Source: Balaenoptera acutorostrata
Taxonomy: Eukaryota > Chordata > Mammalia > Artiodactyla > Balaenopteridae
Assembly: GCF_949987535.1 (NCBI RefSeq)
Contig: NC_080066.1
Coordinates: 132,722,335 to 132,786,334 of the forward strand
Reading direction: 5' to 3'
DNA: 64,000 nt
A program made the translations under genes and the position numbers. Below are positions 45,631 to 57,400 of this stretch, one piece after another; within the stretch, counting starts at the first letter, position 1; every line of letters begins with the position of its first letter. The notes below the pieces were generated by a model. The model made no database searches, was not told the origin of the DNA, and worked only from the letters and a program-made list of their open reading frames with translations.

Positions 45631-45926
45631 TTTTTTTTTTTTTAAATTTTTATTTATTTATTTTTGGCTGTGTGGGGTCTTCGTTTCTGTGCGAGGGCTT
45701 TCTCCAGCTGCGGCAAGCGGGGGCCACTCTTCATCGCGGTGCGCGGGCCATCTCACCATCGCGGCCTCTCTTGTTGCGGAGCACAGGCTCCAGACGCGCA
45801 GGCTCAGCAATTGTGGCTCACGGGCCCAGTTGCTCCGTGGCATGTGGATCTTCCCAGACCAGGGCTCGAACTCGCATGCCCTGAATTGACAGGCAGACGC
45901 TCAACCACTGCGCCACCAGGGAAGCC
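45631..45926 (-). mobile_element. CHR-type SINE (minus strand)
   Basis: A full-length SINE has a TTTA tail at the left and GGCTTCCCTGGTGGCGCAG on the minus strand. The target duplication TCTTTCTCTTTT lies at 45619-45630 and 45927-45938. Confidence 0.93.
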
Positions 45927-46218
45927 TCTTTCTCTTTTAAATGACACCAAAATTTAACTTCAAAACTCTTAAAAGCTGATAGACGTGAGTTTTTACATTG
46001 CTCCTCTAGAGGGAGCAGAAGTACTTAAAATACATCCTCACCAAACCCACCTAACTCACCATAGTCAAGAATCTTAAAACTGGAAGTGACTGCAAAGATA
46101 ATCCAGTGTGTTTTCTTTAGCGTAAGGGATATACAGAAGATAATACCTAGCTATCAATCATTCATTTTCTATTATTAGTGCTGCTTTTAAATGACACAGA
46201 CTTTCTTGAATTATAGTT

Positions 46219-47686
46219 TATATAATTTTTTTAAATTAATTTTTATTGGAGTATAGTTGCTTTACAATGTTGTGTTCATTTCTATAGCAAAGTGAATCCG
46301 CTATGCACATACATATATCCCTTCTTTTTTGAATTTCCTTCCCATTTAGGTCAACACAGAGCATTGAGTAGAGTTCCTTGTGCTATACAGTAGGTTCTTA
46401 TTTGTTATCTATTTTATACATAGTATCAATAGTGTATATATGTCAATCCCAATCTCCCAATTCATCCCACCCCACCCCCCCGGTATCCATACACTTGTTC
46501 CGTACATCTGTGTCTCTATTTCTGCTAAAATGATCTATACCATTTTTCTAGATTGCACATATATGCATTAATATACGATACTTGTTTTTCTCTTTCTGAC
46601 TTACTTCACTCTGTGTGACAGTCTCTAGGTCCATCCACATCTCTACAAATGACCCAATTTCGTTCCTTTTTATGGCTGAGTAATATTCCATTGTATATAT
46701 ATACCACATCTTCTTTATCCATTCTTCTGTTGATGAGCATTTAGGTTGCTTCCATGACCTAGCTATTGTAAATAGTGCTGCAATGAACATTGGGGTGCAT
46801 GTATCTTTTGGAATTATGGTTTTCTGCCAGTATATGCCCAGGAGTGGGATTGCTGGGTCGTATGGTAGTTCTATTTTTAGTTGTTTAAGGAATCTCCATA
46901 ATGGCTGTATCAATTTACATTCCCACCAACAGTGCAAGAGGGTTCCCTTTTCTCCACACCCTCTCCAGCATTTATTGTTTATAGATTTTTTGATGATGGC
47001 CACTCTGATTGGTGTGAGGTGATACCTCATTGTAGTTTTGATTTGCATTTCTCTAATAATTAGTGATGTTGAGCAGCTTTTCTTGTGCTTCTTGGCCACC
47101 TGTATGTCTTCTTTGAAGAAATGTCTATTTAGGTCTTCTGCCCATTTTTTGATTGAGTTGTTTGTTTTTTTGATATTGAGTTACATGAGCTGTTTGTATA
47201 TTTTGGAAATTAATCCCTTATCAGTTGCTTCATTTGCAAACATTTTCTCCCATTCTGAGGGTTGTCTTTTCGTCTTTTTTATGGTTTCCTTTGCTGTGCA
47301 AAACCTTTGAAGTTTCATTAGGTCCCATTTGTTTATTTTTGTTTTTATTTCCATTACTCTAGGAGGTGGGTCAAAAAAGATCTTGCTGTGATTTATGTCA
47401 AAGAGTATTCTTCCTATGTTTTCCTCTAAGAGTTTTAAGGTGTCCGGTCTTACATTTAGGTCTTTAATCCATTTTGAGCTTAGTTTTGTGTATGGTGTTA
47501 AGGAGTGTTCTAATTTCATTCTTTTACATGCAGCTGTCCAGTTTTCCCAGCACCACTTATTGAAGAGACTGCCTTTTCTCCTTTGTATATTCATGCCTCC
47601 TTCGTCATAGACTAGGTGACCATAGATATGTGGGTTTATCTCTGGGCTTTCTATCCTGTTCCATTCATCTGTATTTCTATTTTTGT
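46219..47686 (-). mobile_element. L1 element D, 5'-truncated, minus strand
   Basis: It runs from the L1 3' end (reverse of 'tttttattggagtatagttgc') into ORF2 and stops near the 'gtatttctatttttgt' position, well short of the RT core. No SINE interrupts its ORF2 tail. I see no clear target duplication. A (CT)n run follows at 47699-47717. Confidence 0.9.
46548..47594 (-). pseudogene. L1 D ORF2 C-terminal fragment
   Basis: Two minus-strand pieces, 47594-47181 ([37 protein letters not shown]) and 47099-46548 ([19 protein letters not shown] with the complete Cys-His motif, to [10 protein letters not shown]), encode the last third of ORF2p in two frames. There is no endonuclease or RT core. Confidence 0.9.
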
Positions 47687-47825
47687 TCTCTTTCGGCTTT
47701 CTCTCTCTCTCTCTCAGTATCTTTGTATAGACACATGGGTTTTTATAATTCGGTTTGATTCAAGTCTAGTAAATCTTTTTTTGTTGTTGTTCAAATTGTT
47801 GCAACTTTGGGCTCCCTATTTTTTT

Positions 47826-48115
47826 TTAATTTATTTAGTTATTTTTATTTTTGGCTGTGTTGGGTCTTCGTTTCTGTGTGAGGGCTTTCTCTAGTTGCCG
47901 CGAGCGGGGGCCACTCTTCATCGCGGTGCGTGGGCCTCTCACTGTCGTGGCCTCTCTTGTTGCGGAGCACAGGCTCCAGATGTGCAGGCTCAGTAGTTGT
48001 GGCTCACGCACCCAGTTGCTCCGTGGCATGTGGGATCTTCCCAGACCAGGGCCCAAACCCGTGTGCCCTGCATTGGCAGACAGATTCTCAACCACTGCGC
48101 CACCAGGGAAGCCCC
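47826..48115 (-). mobile_element. CHR-type SINE (minus strand)
   Basis: A complete SINE is bounded by GCTCCCTATTTTTTT at 47811-47825 and 48116-48130. Confidence 0.92.
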
Positions 48116-48424
48116 GCTCCCTATTTTTTTGAACTTAGATTTACAGATAATGTTCCCTCCTCTGAGCACTATCCTAGTCCTCAATTTATGCACAATATTT
48201 TTTTTGCTAATGTTCTTCTCTGTGATTAACTTACGCAATACTCTTTATTATATATATATATATTGCTGTGTGTTTTTGTCTAATATAAACAGCTTTCTGC
48301 CTTTTGATTTTCAACTTAACAGTTCATGACCATAAAAAGTATTTATCTCTGGCCTACCAAATCCATAGTTTGTTGTCCATTTTCTTTCCAATTTTTATTG
48401 CTTTTGTCTCTCCCATTGTCTTTG

Positions 48425-48660
48425 TCTTCATGGAGGGTAGGCAGGAGCCAGGGCATGATGGGTCTTATATGCCAAGTTGAAGAATTTAGGTTTTAATCTG
48501 AAGGCAGGGGGGAAACATTGACCAGTTATAAACAGGGGAGTATCATGATCACATCTCCTTTTTGGAATGATTACTCAGGCCATAATATGAATAACTGAAT
48601 GGAGGTGAACAGGACTAGAGACTGGAAAACCAGTTAGGAAGCCTCCTAACCTGCAGTCAT
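48425..48660 (+). repeat. L2 fragment
   Basis: The stretch 'ccagggcatgatgggtcttatatgccaagttgaagaatttaggttttaatctgaagg ... aacaggggagtatcatgatcaca' follows the L2 interior consensus. A (TA)n run lies upstream at 48248-48265. Confidence 0.75.
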
Positions 48661-49063
48661 TCAAGCGAGTAACATAATTTTTTTGGTTTCCTGGTGCATA
48701 TAAAAGTTATGTTTATACTATACTACACTCTATTAAGTGTGAAATAGTATTATGTCTAAAAAAAGTGTACATGCCTTTATTTAAAAATACTTTATTGCTA
48801 AAAAAATGCTAACCATTATCTGAGCCTTGAGCAAGTCATACTCTTTTTGCTGGTGGAGGATCTCGCCTCGGCGTTAATGGCTGCTGACTGATGGGGGTGG
48901 TGGTTGCTGACTTCGGGGTGCCTGTGGCATTTTCTTAAAGTAAGACAACAGTGAAAATTGCTGTATTGATTGACACTTCTTTTCACAAATGATTGCTCTG
49001 TAGTATGCAATGCTGATAGCATTTTATCCACAGTAGAAATTCTTTCAAAACTGGAGTCAGTTC

Positions 49064-49339
49064 CCTACAGACTGTCATGCAGAGTGAAGTAAGTCAGAAA
49101 GAGAAAAACAAATATCATATATTAACGCATATATGTGGAACCTAGAAAAATGGTACAGATGAACCGGTTTGCAGGGCAGAAATTGAGGCACAGATGTAGA
49201 GAACAAACTACGGATACCAAGGGGGAAAAGCGGGGATGGGGGGGTCGGTGGTGGGATGAATTGGGAGATTGGGATTGACATGTATACACTAATATGTATA
49301 AAATAGATAACTAATAAGAACCTGCTGCATAAAAAAAAT
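49064..49339 (+). mobile_element. L1 3' fragment E inside Tigger1
   Basis: About 275 bp of L1 3' end runs from 'ctacagactgtcatgcagag' to 'taagaacctgctgcataaaaaaaa'. The target duplication is TGGAGTCAGTTC (about 49052-49063) and TGGAGTCAATTC (49340-49351); both belong to the Tigger1 sequence. Confidence 0.9.
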
Positions 49340-49506
49340 TGGAGTCAATTCTTTCAAACTACGCTGCTGCTTTATCAACTAAGGTCATGTAATATTCTAA
49401 ATCCTTTGTTGTCATTTCAACAGTCTTCACTGCATCTTTACCAGGAGTAGATTACATCTCAAGAAACCACTTTCTTTGCTCATCCATCCATCCTTATCCA
49501 TTCAAG

Positions 49507-49702
49507 TTTTTTTTTTTTTAATTTTTATGTTATATTGGGGTATAGTTGACTAACAATGTTGTGTTAGTTTCAGGTGTAAAGCAGAGTGATTCAGTTATAC
49601 ATACACATGTATCTATTCTTTTTCAACCTCTTTTACCATTTAGGTTGTTACATAATATTGAGCAGAGTTCCCTGTGCTATACAGTAGGTCCTTGTAGGTT
49701 AT
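49507..49702 (-). mobile_element. L1 3' fragment G inside Tigger1
   Basis: A poly-T start is followed by 'tatattggggtatagttgactaacaatgttgtgttag' and ends 'gctatacagtaggtccttgtaggtta'. It is a minus-strand L1 3' end placed between 'ttcaag' and 'tcatgagatta' of Tigger1. Confidence 0.88.
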
Positions 49703-50012
49703 TATCATGAGATTACAGCAATTCAGTCACATCTTCAGGCTCCACTTCTATTTCTAGTTCTGTTGCCATTTCCACCACATCTGCAGTCATTTCCTCCACT
49801 GAAGTCTTCCTCAAAATCATCCATGAGGGTTGGAATCAACTTCTTCCAAACTTCTGCTCATGTTGATATTTTGACCTCTTCCCATGAATCACGAATGTTC
49901 TTAACGACATTTAGAATGGTGAATCCTTTCCAGAAGGTTTTCAATTTACTTTGCCCAGATCCATCAGAGAAATCACTGTCTATGGCAGCTATAGTCTTAC
50001 AGAATGTATTTC

Positions 50013-50282
50013 TTAAATAACTTGAAAGTCGAAATTACTCTTGATCCATGGGCTGCAGAATAGATGTTGTGTTAGCAGGCATGAAAACAACATTAATCTC
50101 CTGAACATCTCTATCAGAGTTCCTGGGTGACCGGGTGCATTGTCAATGAGCAGTGATATTTTGAAGTGAATCTCTTTTTTGTGTGAGCAGTTGGTCTCAA
50201 CAGTGGAGTTAAAATACTCAGTAAACCATGTTGTAAACAGATGTGCTGTCATCCATGTTTTATTGTTCCATTTATAGAACAC
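50013..50282 (-). pseudogene. Tigger1 transposase DDE-domain remnant
   Basis: This minus-strand frame carries [15 protein letters not shown] and [10 protein letters not shown], the second catalytic aspartate region of pogo/Tigger DDE transposases, which in the active state cut and paste the element. The rest of the transposase is scattered in other frames across about 48.8-51.0 kb with many stops. It is an inactive fossil. Confidence 0.88.
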
Positions 50283-51482
50283 AGACAGAGTACATAATTC
50301 TTATGGATTCTTAAGAATTCTTAAGAGAAATCTTGATTCTTAAGGAAAATACCTAGGATTTTCAGAATAGTAAATGAGCATTGACTTCAACCTAATGTCA
50401 CCAGCTGCATGAACCCCTAACAAGAGTCAGCCTGTCCTTTGAAGCTTTGAAACCAGGCATTGACTTCTCTCCAGCTATGAAAGTCCTAGATGGCATTTTC
50501 TTTCAATAGAAGGCTATTTTGTCTACACTGAAAATCATTTTTTAGTGTAGCCACCTTCATTAATGATCTTAGCTAGATCTTCTAGCAGATCATAGCTAGA
50601 TCAGCTTCACCTTGTACTTTTATGTTATGGAGACGGCTTCTTTCCTTAAACCTCATGAACCAACCTCGGCTAGCTTCAGACTTTTCTTCTGCAACTTCCT
50701 CACCTCTCTCAGCCTTCATAGAATGGAAGAGAATTAGGGCCTTGCTCTGGATTAGGCTTGGCTTAAGGGAATATTGTGGCTGTTTTGATTTTCTATTTAG
50801 ACCACTAAAATTTTCTCCGTATCAGCAATAAGTCTGTTTGACTTTCTCATTGTTCATGTGTTCACTGAAGTAGCACTTTAATTTCCTTCAACAAGTTTTC
50901 CTTTTCCTTCACAATTTGCTAACTGTTTGGCACAAGAGACCTAGCTTTCAGCCTGTCTCAGCTTTCGACATGTCTTTCTCACTAAGCTTTTGATTTAAAA
51001 TGAGAGAATTGCAGCTCTTCCTTTCACTTGAACACTTACAGGCCATTGTAGGCCATTGTTATTAATTGGCCTAATATCAGTAGTACTGTGTCTCAGGGAA
51101 TAGGGAGGCCTGAGTAGAAGGAGAGAGATAGAGTATCAGCCTGTCAGTGGAGCAGTCCAAACATACACATTTAATCCGTTAAGTTCACCGTCTTATATGG
51201 GAGCAGTTCAGACCCACCCCAAACAATTACAGTAGTAACAGCAAAAATCACTGATCGCAGATCACTATAACAAATACAATAACAATGAAAAATCTTGAAA
51301 TATTATGAGCATTACCAAAATGTGATACAGAGCAAATGCTGTCGGAAAAACTGTGCCAGTAGACTTGCTCGATGAAGGGTTGCCACAAACCTTCAATCTG
51401 TAAAAAGAAAAAACACAGTATCTGTGAAGTACAATAAAAGTGAAGCACAATGAAATGAGGTTATTACTTACACATGCCTGTG

Positions 51483-52160
51483 TAGCATGCTGCCTTTATA
51501 AATGCCAAGTTCCATGGCAGCTTATCTTAATTTGGATATAAACGGCCACAATTTCCCAGCTAATGTACTTTCCTACTCCTGGAAGTGATTACACACTGTT
51601 TCTGTTTGAAATCGCCAACATCCCTTCTTCCTTCTCTGGTGGAAAATCTCCTCATCCTCCCCGCCAATTCCGCCAACCTACCTGCATCTGTGCCCATGTA
51701 CACTGACTTTCAGCCAGGAGGAAATGCACCTGCTCCCCTTTATGACACCCCCTACTTGTGCCTTACTCTTCTCTTCTCAAAATTCTCAAGCTGTTTGCAC
51801 TGGCAATTACTGATTTTCTCTCGTGTATCATCTTTTTCTCCTTCTCTACAGGACGATTTCCATCTATGTACTATTACCCATTTTATAAAGGGAACTCCAT
51901 GACCCCTCCAGATACCACTGAATTTCTCAGCACCCCTCATGGTTCTCCAAAACTCGTCCATATTGTGGTCTTCATTCCTGTGGTTTCTCATCATCAGTTC
52001 TCTCCTCATTCTCTCCCCTAGTTCCTCTCTAATCAGGTTTTGTCCCTGCCACTCCACCAAGAGAGCTCTTACCAGGGTCACCAATGGAGTACCTCCTGCA
52101 AAAGTCAGTGGCCGGTTCTCTGCACCCACCGTGTTAGACCCCTCAGCAGCACTGGCTCAG
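51483..52160. repeat. probable ancient interspersed repeat, family undetermined
   Basis: The C/T-rich sequence with 'ctccaccaagagagctcttaccagggtcaccaatgg' and 'ttctccaaaactcgtcc' resembles an old mammalian repeat related to the one at about 900-1020. The ORFs on both strands (up to 125 codons) show no domain and are not supported as genes. Confidence 0.35.
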
Positions 52161-52164
52161 CCCA

Positions 52165-52370
52165 CTGCCCCCTCCTTTATTCATTCAACACATATTTACT
52201 GAGTGCTTACTCTATGCCAGGCACAGTTCTAATCCCTGGGATGATACATCAATGAATTAAAGAGACCAAGATCCCTTCCTTCTAGGAACTGAAATTCTAT
52301 CAGAGGGAGACAGTCGACAAGCAAAAAACAAAAAGTAGCAAAATCATGTGTGTTAGAAGGCAATAGAGCT
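52165..52370 (+). repeat. L2 fragment
   Basis: The stretch 'tcattcaacacatatttactgagtgcttactctatgccaggcacagttctaatccctggg' is a clear L2 3' end, followed by 'gatcccttccttctaggaac'. Confidence 0.85.
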
Positions 52371-52809
52371 ATGGAAAAGAGAAAACATAGAACTCAGCAT
52401 GGCCTGTGGAATTTCCCTTTGACACACAGCTATCACCATAACAAAACACACCCTATGTGACAGCAATATTTAATATCAAATCAAATTGTAGGGTATATCT
52501 ATATGTCTGTATATCCCCACATAATAAAAATGAAGCACATTTTCATCTGCTATCTTTCTTAAGTCAATACTCTTCTCCCTCCTACTTCTCCTGGATTTGA
52601 TATGATACTGGAGAAAAGAAAAAGTAGAAACTCAGGGGAAGAGATAGTGGGGATTTGAGAGTTCTTAGTTTGTTCTAGTTGCATAATATTCCATTGAACA
52701 GATATACCTAATGTATTTCCATAACTATCTTTTACTTAACATTTAGGCTAGTTCCTAAAGCTAACATACAAATAATAATGAAAGAAACTTTCTTATACTT
52801 ACAACTTTG
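52371..52809 (-). repeat. probable old L1 3' remnant
   Basis: The part from about 52665 to 52800 (ttgcataatattccattgaacagatatacc ... aacatttaggctagttcc) resembles L1 ORF2/3'UTR on the minus strand. The rest is unrecognised. Confidence 0.45.
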
Positions 52810-52985
52810 AGCATTTATTCTTTCAGCTTCAGTTTGCTCATCTGTAAAAGGAGGATATCTCTGACCCTTCCTACAGAACTGATATAATAAGTAATGAGGT
52901 AATTGTACAAAGCCTTTAACAGTTTGGGGAATATAATAAGAAGTCCTTAATAAATTGCACTATTTTTATTATTATCATCTGATTA
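52810..52985 (+). repeat. MIR fragment
   Basis: The stretch 'gcttcagtttgctcatctgtaaaaggaggat ... tttaacagtttggggaatataataagaagtcc' follows MIR. Confidence 0.75.
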
Positions 52986-53074
52986 TGAACTTCATTAGAG
53001 GGACCATATTAACATTATTCAGGACATGGCTCAGTGATAAAATAGCTGACCCCCACTGACTACTTCCTATGGGT

Positions 53075-53250
53075 CAGGCCCTTAGCTCAATGGCAACCTT
53101 TAAAGGTCTGAGTACTGTTATTATCCCCATATTACAGATGAGAAAACTGAGGCATATAAAGGTAAAGTAACTTGCCAAAGGACAGAACTAAAATTTGAAA
53201 TCAATGCAATCTGACTCTAGAATCCATTCTCTTAAAACTCTATTGCGCTG
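53075..53250 (-). repeat. MIR fragment
   Basis: The stretch 'attatccccatattacagatgagaaaactgaggcatataaaggtaaagtaacttgcc' is MIR in reverse orientation. Confidence 0.8.
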
Positions 53251-53496
53251 CCTCAGAATATATATGCCTCAATAAATTGTTGTTAAGTAAATAAATAAGT
53301 GGATTATAGATTTCTAGAAATGCAATTTCACATGCATATTTTTAAACCTTTAATATGTATTTCACTATAAGGTATTCATTACACTTTTAAGTTTCTTAAA
53401 AAGAAGTATAGAAAAATTTATATATAAAATTATCACAACTATGGGGGAAAAAGATGTGTATAGAAGAAAAATTGAAACAAACACAATAGAATCTTT

Positions 53497-54230
53497 TTTG
53501 AATTTTATTTATTTTTTAATACAGCAGGTTCTTTTTTTTTTTCACACACACACACTGTATATTTTTACAAGAGATAAATAGACTGACACCAAGCATTGTA
53601 CATGGATGACCACAACAAAAGCAACAATGATTGCAATTACCAAACATGAAACACACTCATACTATGTCATAATATTGACATTCAGTCCAGTAATCCTCCA
53701 CTGTAACAGCTCCTTTACTTTGCAGTGAAAATTAATTTGTATATTCTTTGCCTCTGAGTCCTTGTGGGATTTTTTTTTTTAATTCAGACAGAAAGTCACA
53801 AAAATTATACTCATCCTCATCAGTTCACTCAGTCCCATGTAATTAATTTTTTTTTCATCTTGATCTTTTGTTAGCACTTTTATGAGTTCATCAGTTTTTC
53901 ATTAGAGTTCTGAAAATGCTTATTCATTCAGTTCAGCAGTACAGTCAGTTACCAGAAACTTGTACTTGTCATAGTCTTTTCCATGAATTTCTTAAAGATG
54001 AAACCCTTTTATAGGAACATATTTGCAAAAGCATCAGAGTACACCCAGAACTGTCTGTAAATGACAAAAGACTTAAAAATGACCACAGTTAAAGATTTGA
54101 TGAAAGTTCATAATAATGCAGTTGACAAGAAAATTAGTTATTTCTGAGATATACATTTTAAAGTAATAACTAGGATTATGACTAATAACATTATACCAGA
54201 ACATATAAGATTTTTAGAAATTTCATGTAA
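53497..54230 (-). mobile_element. retrocopy of an unidentified RNA fused to a short L1 3' end
   Basis: The plus strand reads 'gaattttatttattttttaatacagcaggttc' and then a T run. This is the extreme 3' end of an L1 (compare 28241-28285 and 54301-54330) ending abruptly after 'GTTC'. A poly-T run and a CACACACA stretch follow, then at least 250 bp of non-L1 sequence of mRNA-3'UTR character (53545-53800 and probably beyond). On the minus strand this is transcript, poly(A), L1 terminus, poly(A). The right boundary is uncertain and the source RNA is not identified. Confidence 0.5.
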
Positions 54231-54485
54231 TATCTGAAACATTTATATTAACATATTTCCATATAAATAACCCAATGAAAGTTTAGTATTAGTTGTTATG
54301 TTTGTTTATTTTTTTATACTGCAGGTTCTTATTAGTCATCCATTTTATACACATAAGTGTATACATGTCAATCCCAATCTCCCAATTCATCACACCACCA
54401 CCACCACCCCCAGCTGCTTTCCCCCCTTGGTGTCCATACGTTTGTTCTCTACATCTGTGTCTCAATTTCTGCCCTGCAAACCAGT

Positions 54486-57400
54486 TCATCTGTACCATTT
54501 TTCTAGGTTCCACATATACGTGTTAATATACAATATTTGTTTTTCTCTTTCTGACTTACTTCCACTCTGTATGACAGTCTCTAGATCCATCCACGTCTCT
54601 ACAAATGACCCAATTTCGTTCCTTTTTATGGCTGAGTAATATTCCATTGTATATATGTACCACATCTTCTTTATCCATTCATCTGTTGATGGGTATTTAG
54701 GTTGCTTCCATGACCTGACTATTGCAAACAGTGCTGCAATGAACATTGTGGTGCATGTGTCTTTTTTTTTTTTTTAATTATTTATTTATTTATTTATGGC
54801 TGTGTTGGGTCTTCGTTTCTGTGCGAGGGCTTTCTCTAGTTGCAGCAAGTGGGGGCCACTCTTCATCGCGGTGCGCGGGCCTCTCACTATCACGGCCTCT
54901 CTTGTTGCGGAGCACAGGCTCCAGACGTGCAGGCTCAGTAATTGTGGCTCATGGGCCTAGTTGCTCCACGGCATGTGGGATCTTCCCAGACCAGGGCTCG
55001 AACCCGTGTCCCCTGCATTGGCAGGCAGATTCTCAACCACTGCGCCACCAGGGAAGCCCCCATGTGTCTTTTTGAATTATGGTTTGCTCTGGGTATATGC
55101 CCAGCAGTGGGCTTGCTGGGTCATATGGTCATTCTACTTTTAGTTTTTTAAGGAACCTCCATACTGTTCACCATAGTGGCTGTATCAGTTTACATTTCCA
55201 CAAACAGTGCAAGAGAGTTCCCTTTTCTCCACACCCTCTCCAGCATTTGTTGTTTGTAGATTTTCTGATGATGCCCATTCTAACTGGTGTGAGGTGATAC
55301 CTCATTGTAGTTTTGATTTGCATTTCTCTAATAATTAGTGATGTTGAGCAGCTTTTCATGTGCTTCTTGGCCATCTGTATGTCTTCTTTGGAGAAATGTC
55401 TATTTAGGTTTTCTGCCCAGTTTTGGATTGGGTTGTTTGTTTCTTTAATATTGAGCTGCAGAGCTGTTTATATATTTTGGAGATTAATCCTTTGTCTGTT
55501 GATTTTTTTGCAAATATTTTCTCCCATTCTGAGGGTTGTCTTTTCGTCTTGTTTATGGTTTCCTTTGCTGTGCAAAAGCTTTGAAGTTTCATTAGGTCCC
55601 ATTTGTTTATTTTTGTTTTTATTTCCATTACTCTAGGAGGTGGATCAAAAAAGATCTTGCTGTGATTTATGTCAAAGAGTGTTCGTCCTATGCTTTCCTC
55701 TAAGAGTTTTATAGTGTCCAGTCTTACATTTAGCTCTCTAATCCATTTTGAGTTTATTTTTGTGTATGGTGGGATGGAGTGTTCTAATTTCATTCTTTTA
55801 CATGTAGCTGTCCAGTTTTCCCAGCACCACTTATTGAAGAGACTGTCTTTTCTCCATTGTATATCCTTGCCTCCTTTGTCATAGATTAGTTGACCATAGG
55901 TGCGTGGGTTTATCTCTGGGATTTCTATCTTGTTCCGTTGATCTATATTTCTGTTTTTGTGCCAGTACCATATTGTCTTGATTACTGTAGCTTTGTAGTA
56001 TAGTCTGAAGTCAGGGAGTCTGATTCCTCCAGCTCCATTTTTTTCCCTCAAGACTGCTTTGGTTATTTGGGGTCTTTTGTGTCTCCATACAAATTTTAAG
56101 ATTTTCTCTTCTAGTTCTGTAAAAAATGCCATTGGTAACTTGATAGGGATTGCATTGAATCTGTAGATTGCTTTGGGTAGTATAGTCATTTTCACAATAT
56201 TGATTCTTCCAATCCAAGAGCATGGTATATCTCTCCATCTGTTGGTATCATCTTTAATTTCTTTCATCAGTGTCTTATAGTTTTCTGCATACAGGTCTTT
56301 TGTGTCCCTAGGTAGGTTTATTCCTAGGTATTTTATTCTTTTTGTTGCAATGGTAAATGGGAGTGTTTCCTTAATTTCTCTTTCAGATTTTTCATCATTA
56401 GTGTATAGGAATGCAAGAGATTTCTGTGCATTAATTTTGTATCCTGCAACTTTGCCAAATTCCTTGATTAGCTCTAGTAGTTTTCTGATGGCATCTTTAG
56501 GATTCTCTATGTATAGTATCATGTCATCTGCAAACACTGACAGTTTTACTTCTTCTTTTCCAATTTGTATTCCTTTTATTTCTTTTTCTTCTCAGATTGC
56601 CATGGCTAGGACTTCCAAAACTATGTTGAATAATAGTGGTGAGAGTGGACATCCTTGTCTTGTTCCTGATCTTAGAGGATATGCTTTCAGTTTTTCACCA
56701 TTGAGAATGATGTTTCTGTGGGTTTGTTGTATATGGCCTTTATTATGTTGAGGTAGGTTCCCTCTATGCCCACTTTCTTCCTGGAGAGTTTTTATCATAA
56801 ATGGGTGTTGAATTTTGTGAAAAGCTTTTTCTGCATCTATTTAGATGATCATATGGTTTTTATTCTTCAGTTTGTTAATATGGTGTATCACATTGATTGA
56901 TTTGCGTATATTGAAGAATCCTTGCATCCCTGGGATAAATCCCACTTGATCATGGTGTATGATCCTATTAATCTGTTGTTGGATTCTGTTTGCTAGTATT
57001 TTATTGAGGATTTTTGCATCTATATTCATCAATGATATTGGTCTGTAATTTTCTTTCTCTGTAGTATCTTTACCTGGTTTTGGTATCAGGGTGATGGTGG
57101 CTTCATAACATGAGTTTGGGACTGTTCCTTCCTCTGCAATTTTTTGGAAGAGTTTGAGAAGGATGGGTGTTAGCTCTTCTCTAAATGTTTGATAGAATTC
57201 ATCTGTGAAGCCATCTGGTCCTGGACTTTTGTTTGTTGGAAGATTTTTAATCACAGTTTCAATTTCATTACTTGTGATTGGTCTGTTCATATTTTCTATT
57301 TCTTCCTGGTTCAGACTTGGAAGGTTATATCTTTCTAAGATTTGTCCATTTCTTCCAGATTGTCCATTTTATTGGCATAGAGTTGCTTGTAGTAGTCTCT

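Larger units (their letters stand above)
48664..51482. mobile_element. Tigger1 DNA transposon (TcMar-Tigger), near full length, interrupted
   Basis: From 'gcgagtaacataattttt...ggtttcctggtgcatataaaagtt' to 'acagtatctgtgaagtacaataaaagtgaagcacaatg' the sequence follows Tigger1 over about 2.35 kb of its own length. It lacks roughly the first 60 bp. Two L1 pieces (49064-49339 and 49507-49702) are inserted in it. Near the right end the expected GAGGTATGCCTG is split by about 12 bp (GAGGT...ATGCCTG). Confidence 0.9.

Noticed and set aside
51752..52129. 125-codon minus-strand ORF as a gene
   Set aside because: It has no domain and lies in sequence resembling an old interspersed repeat.
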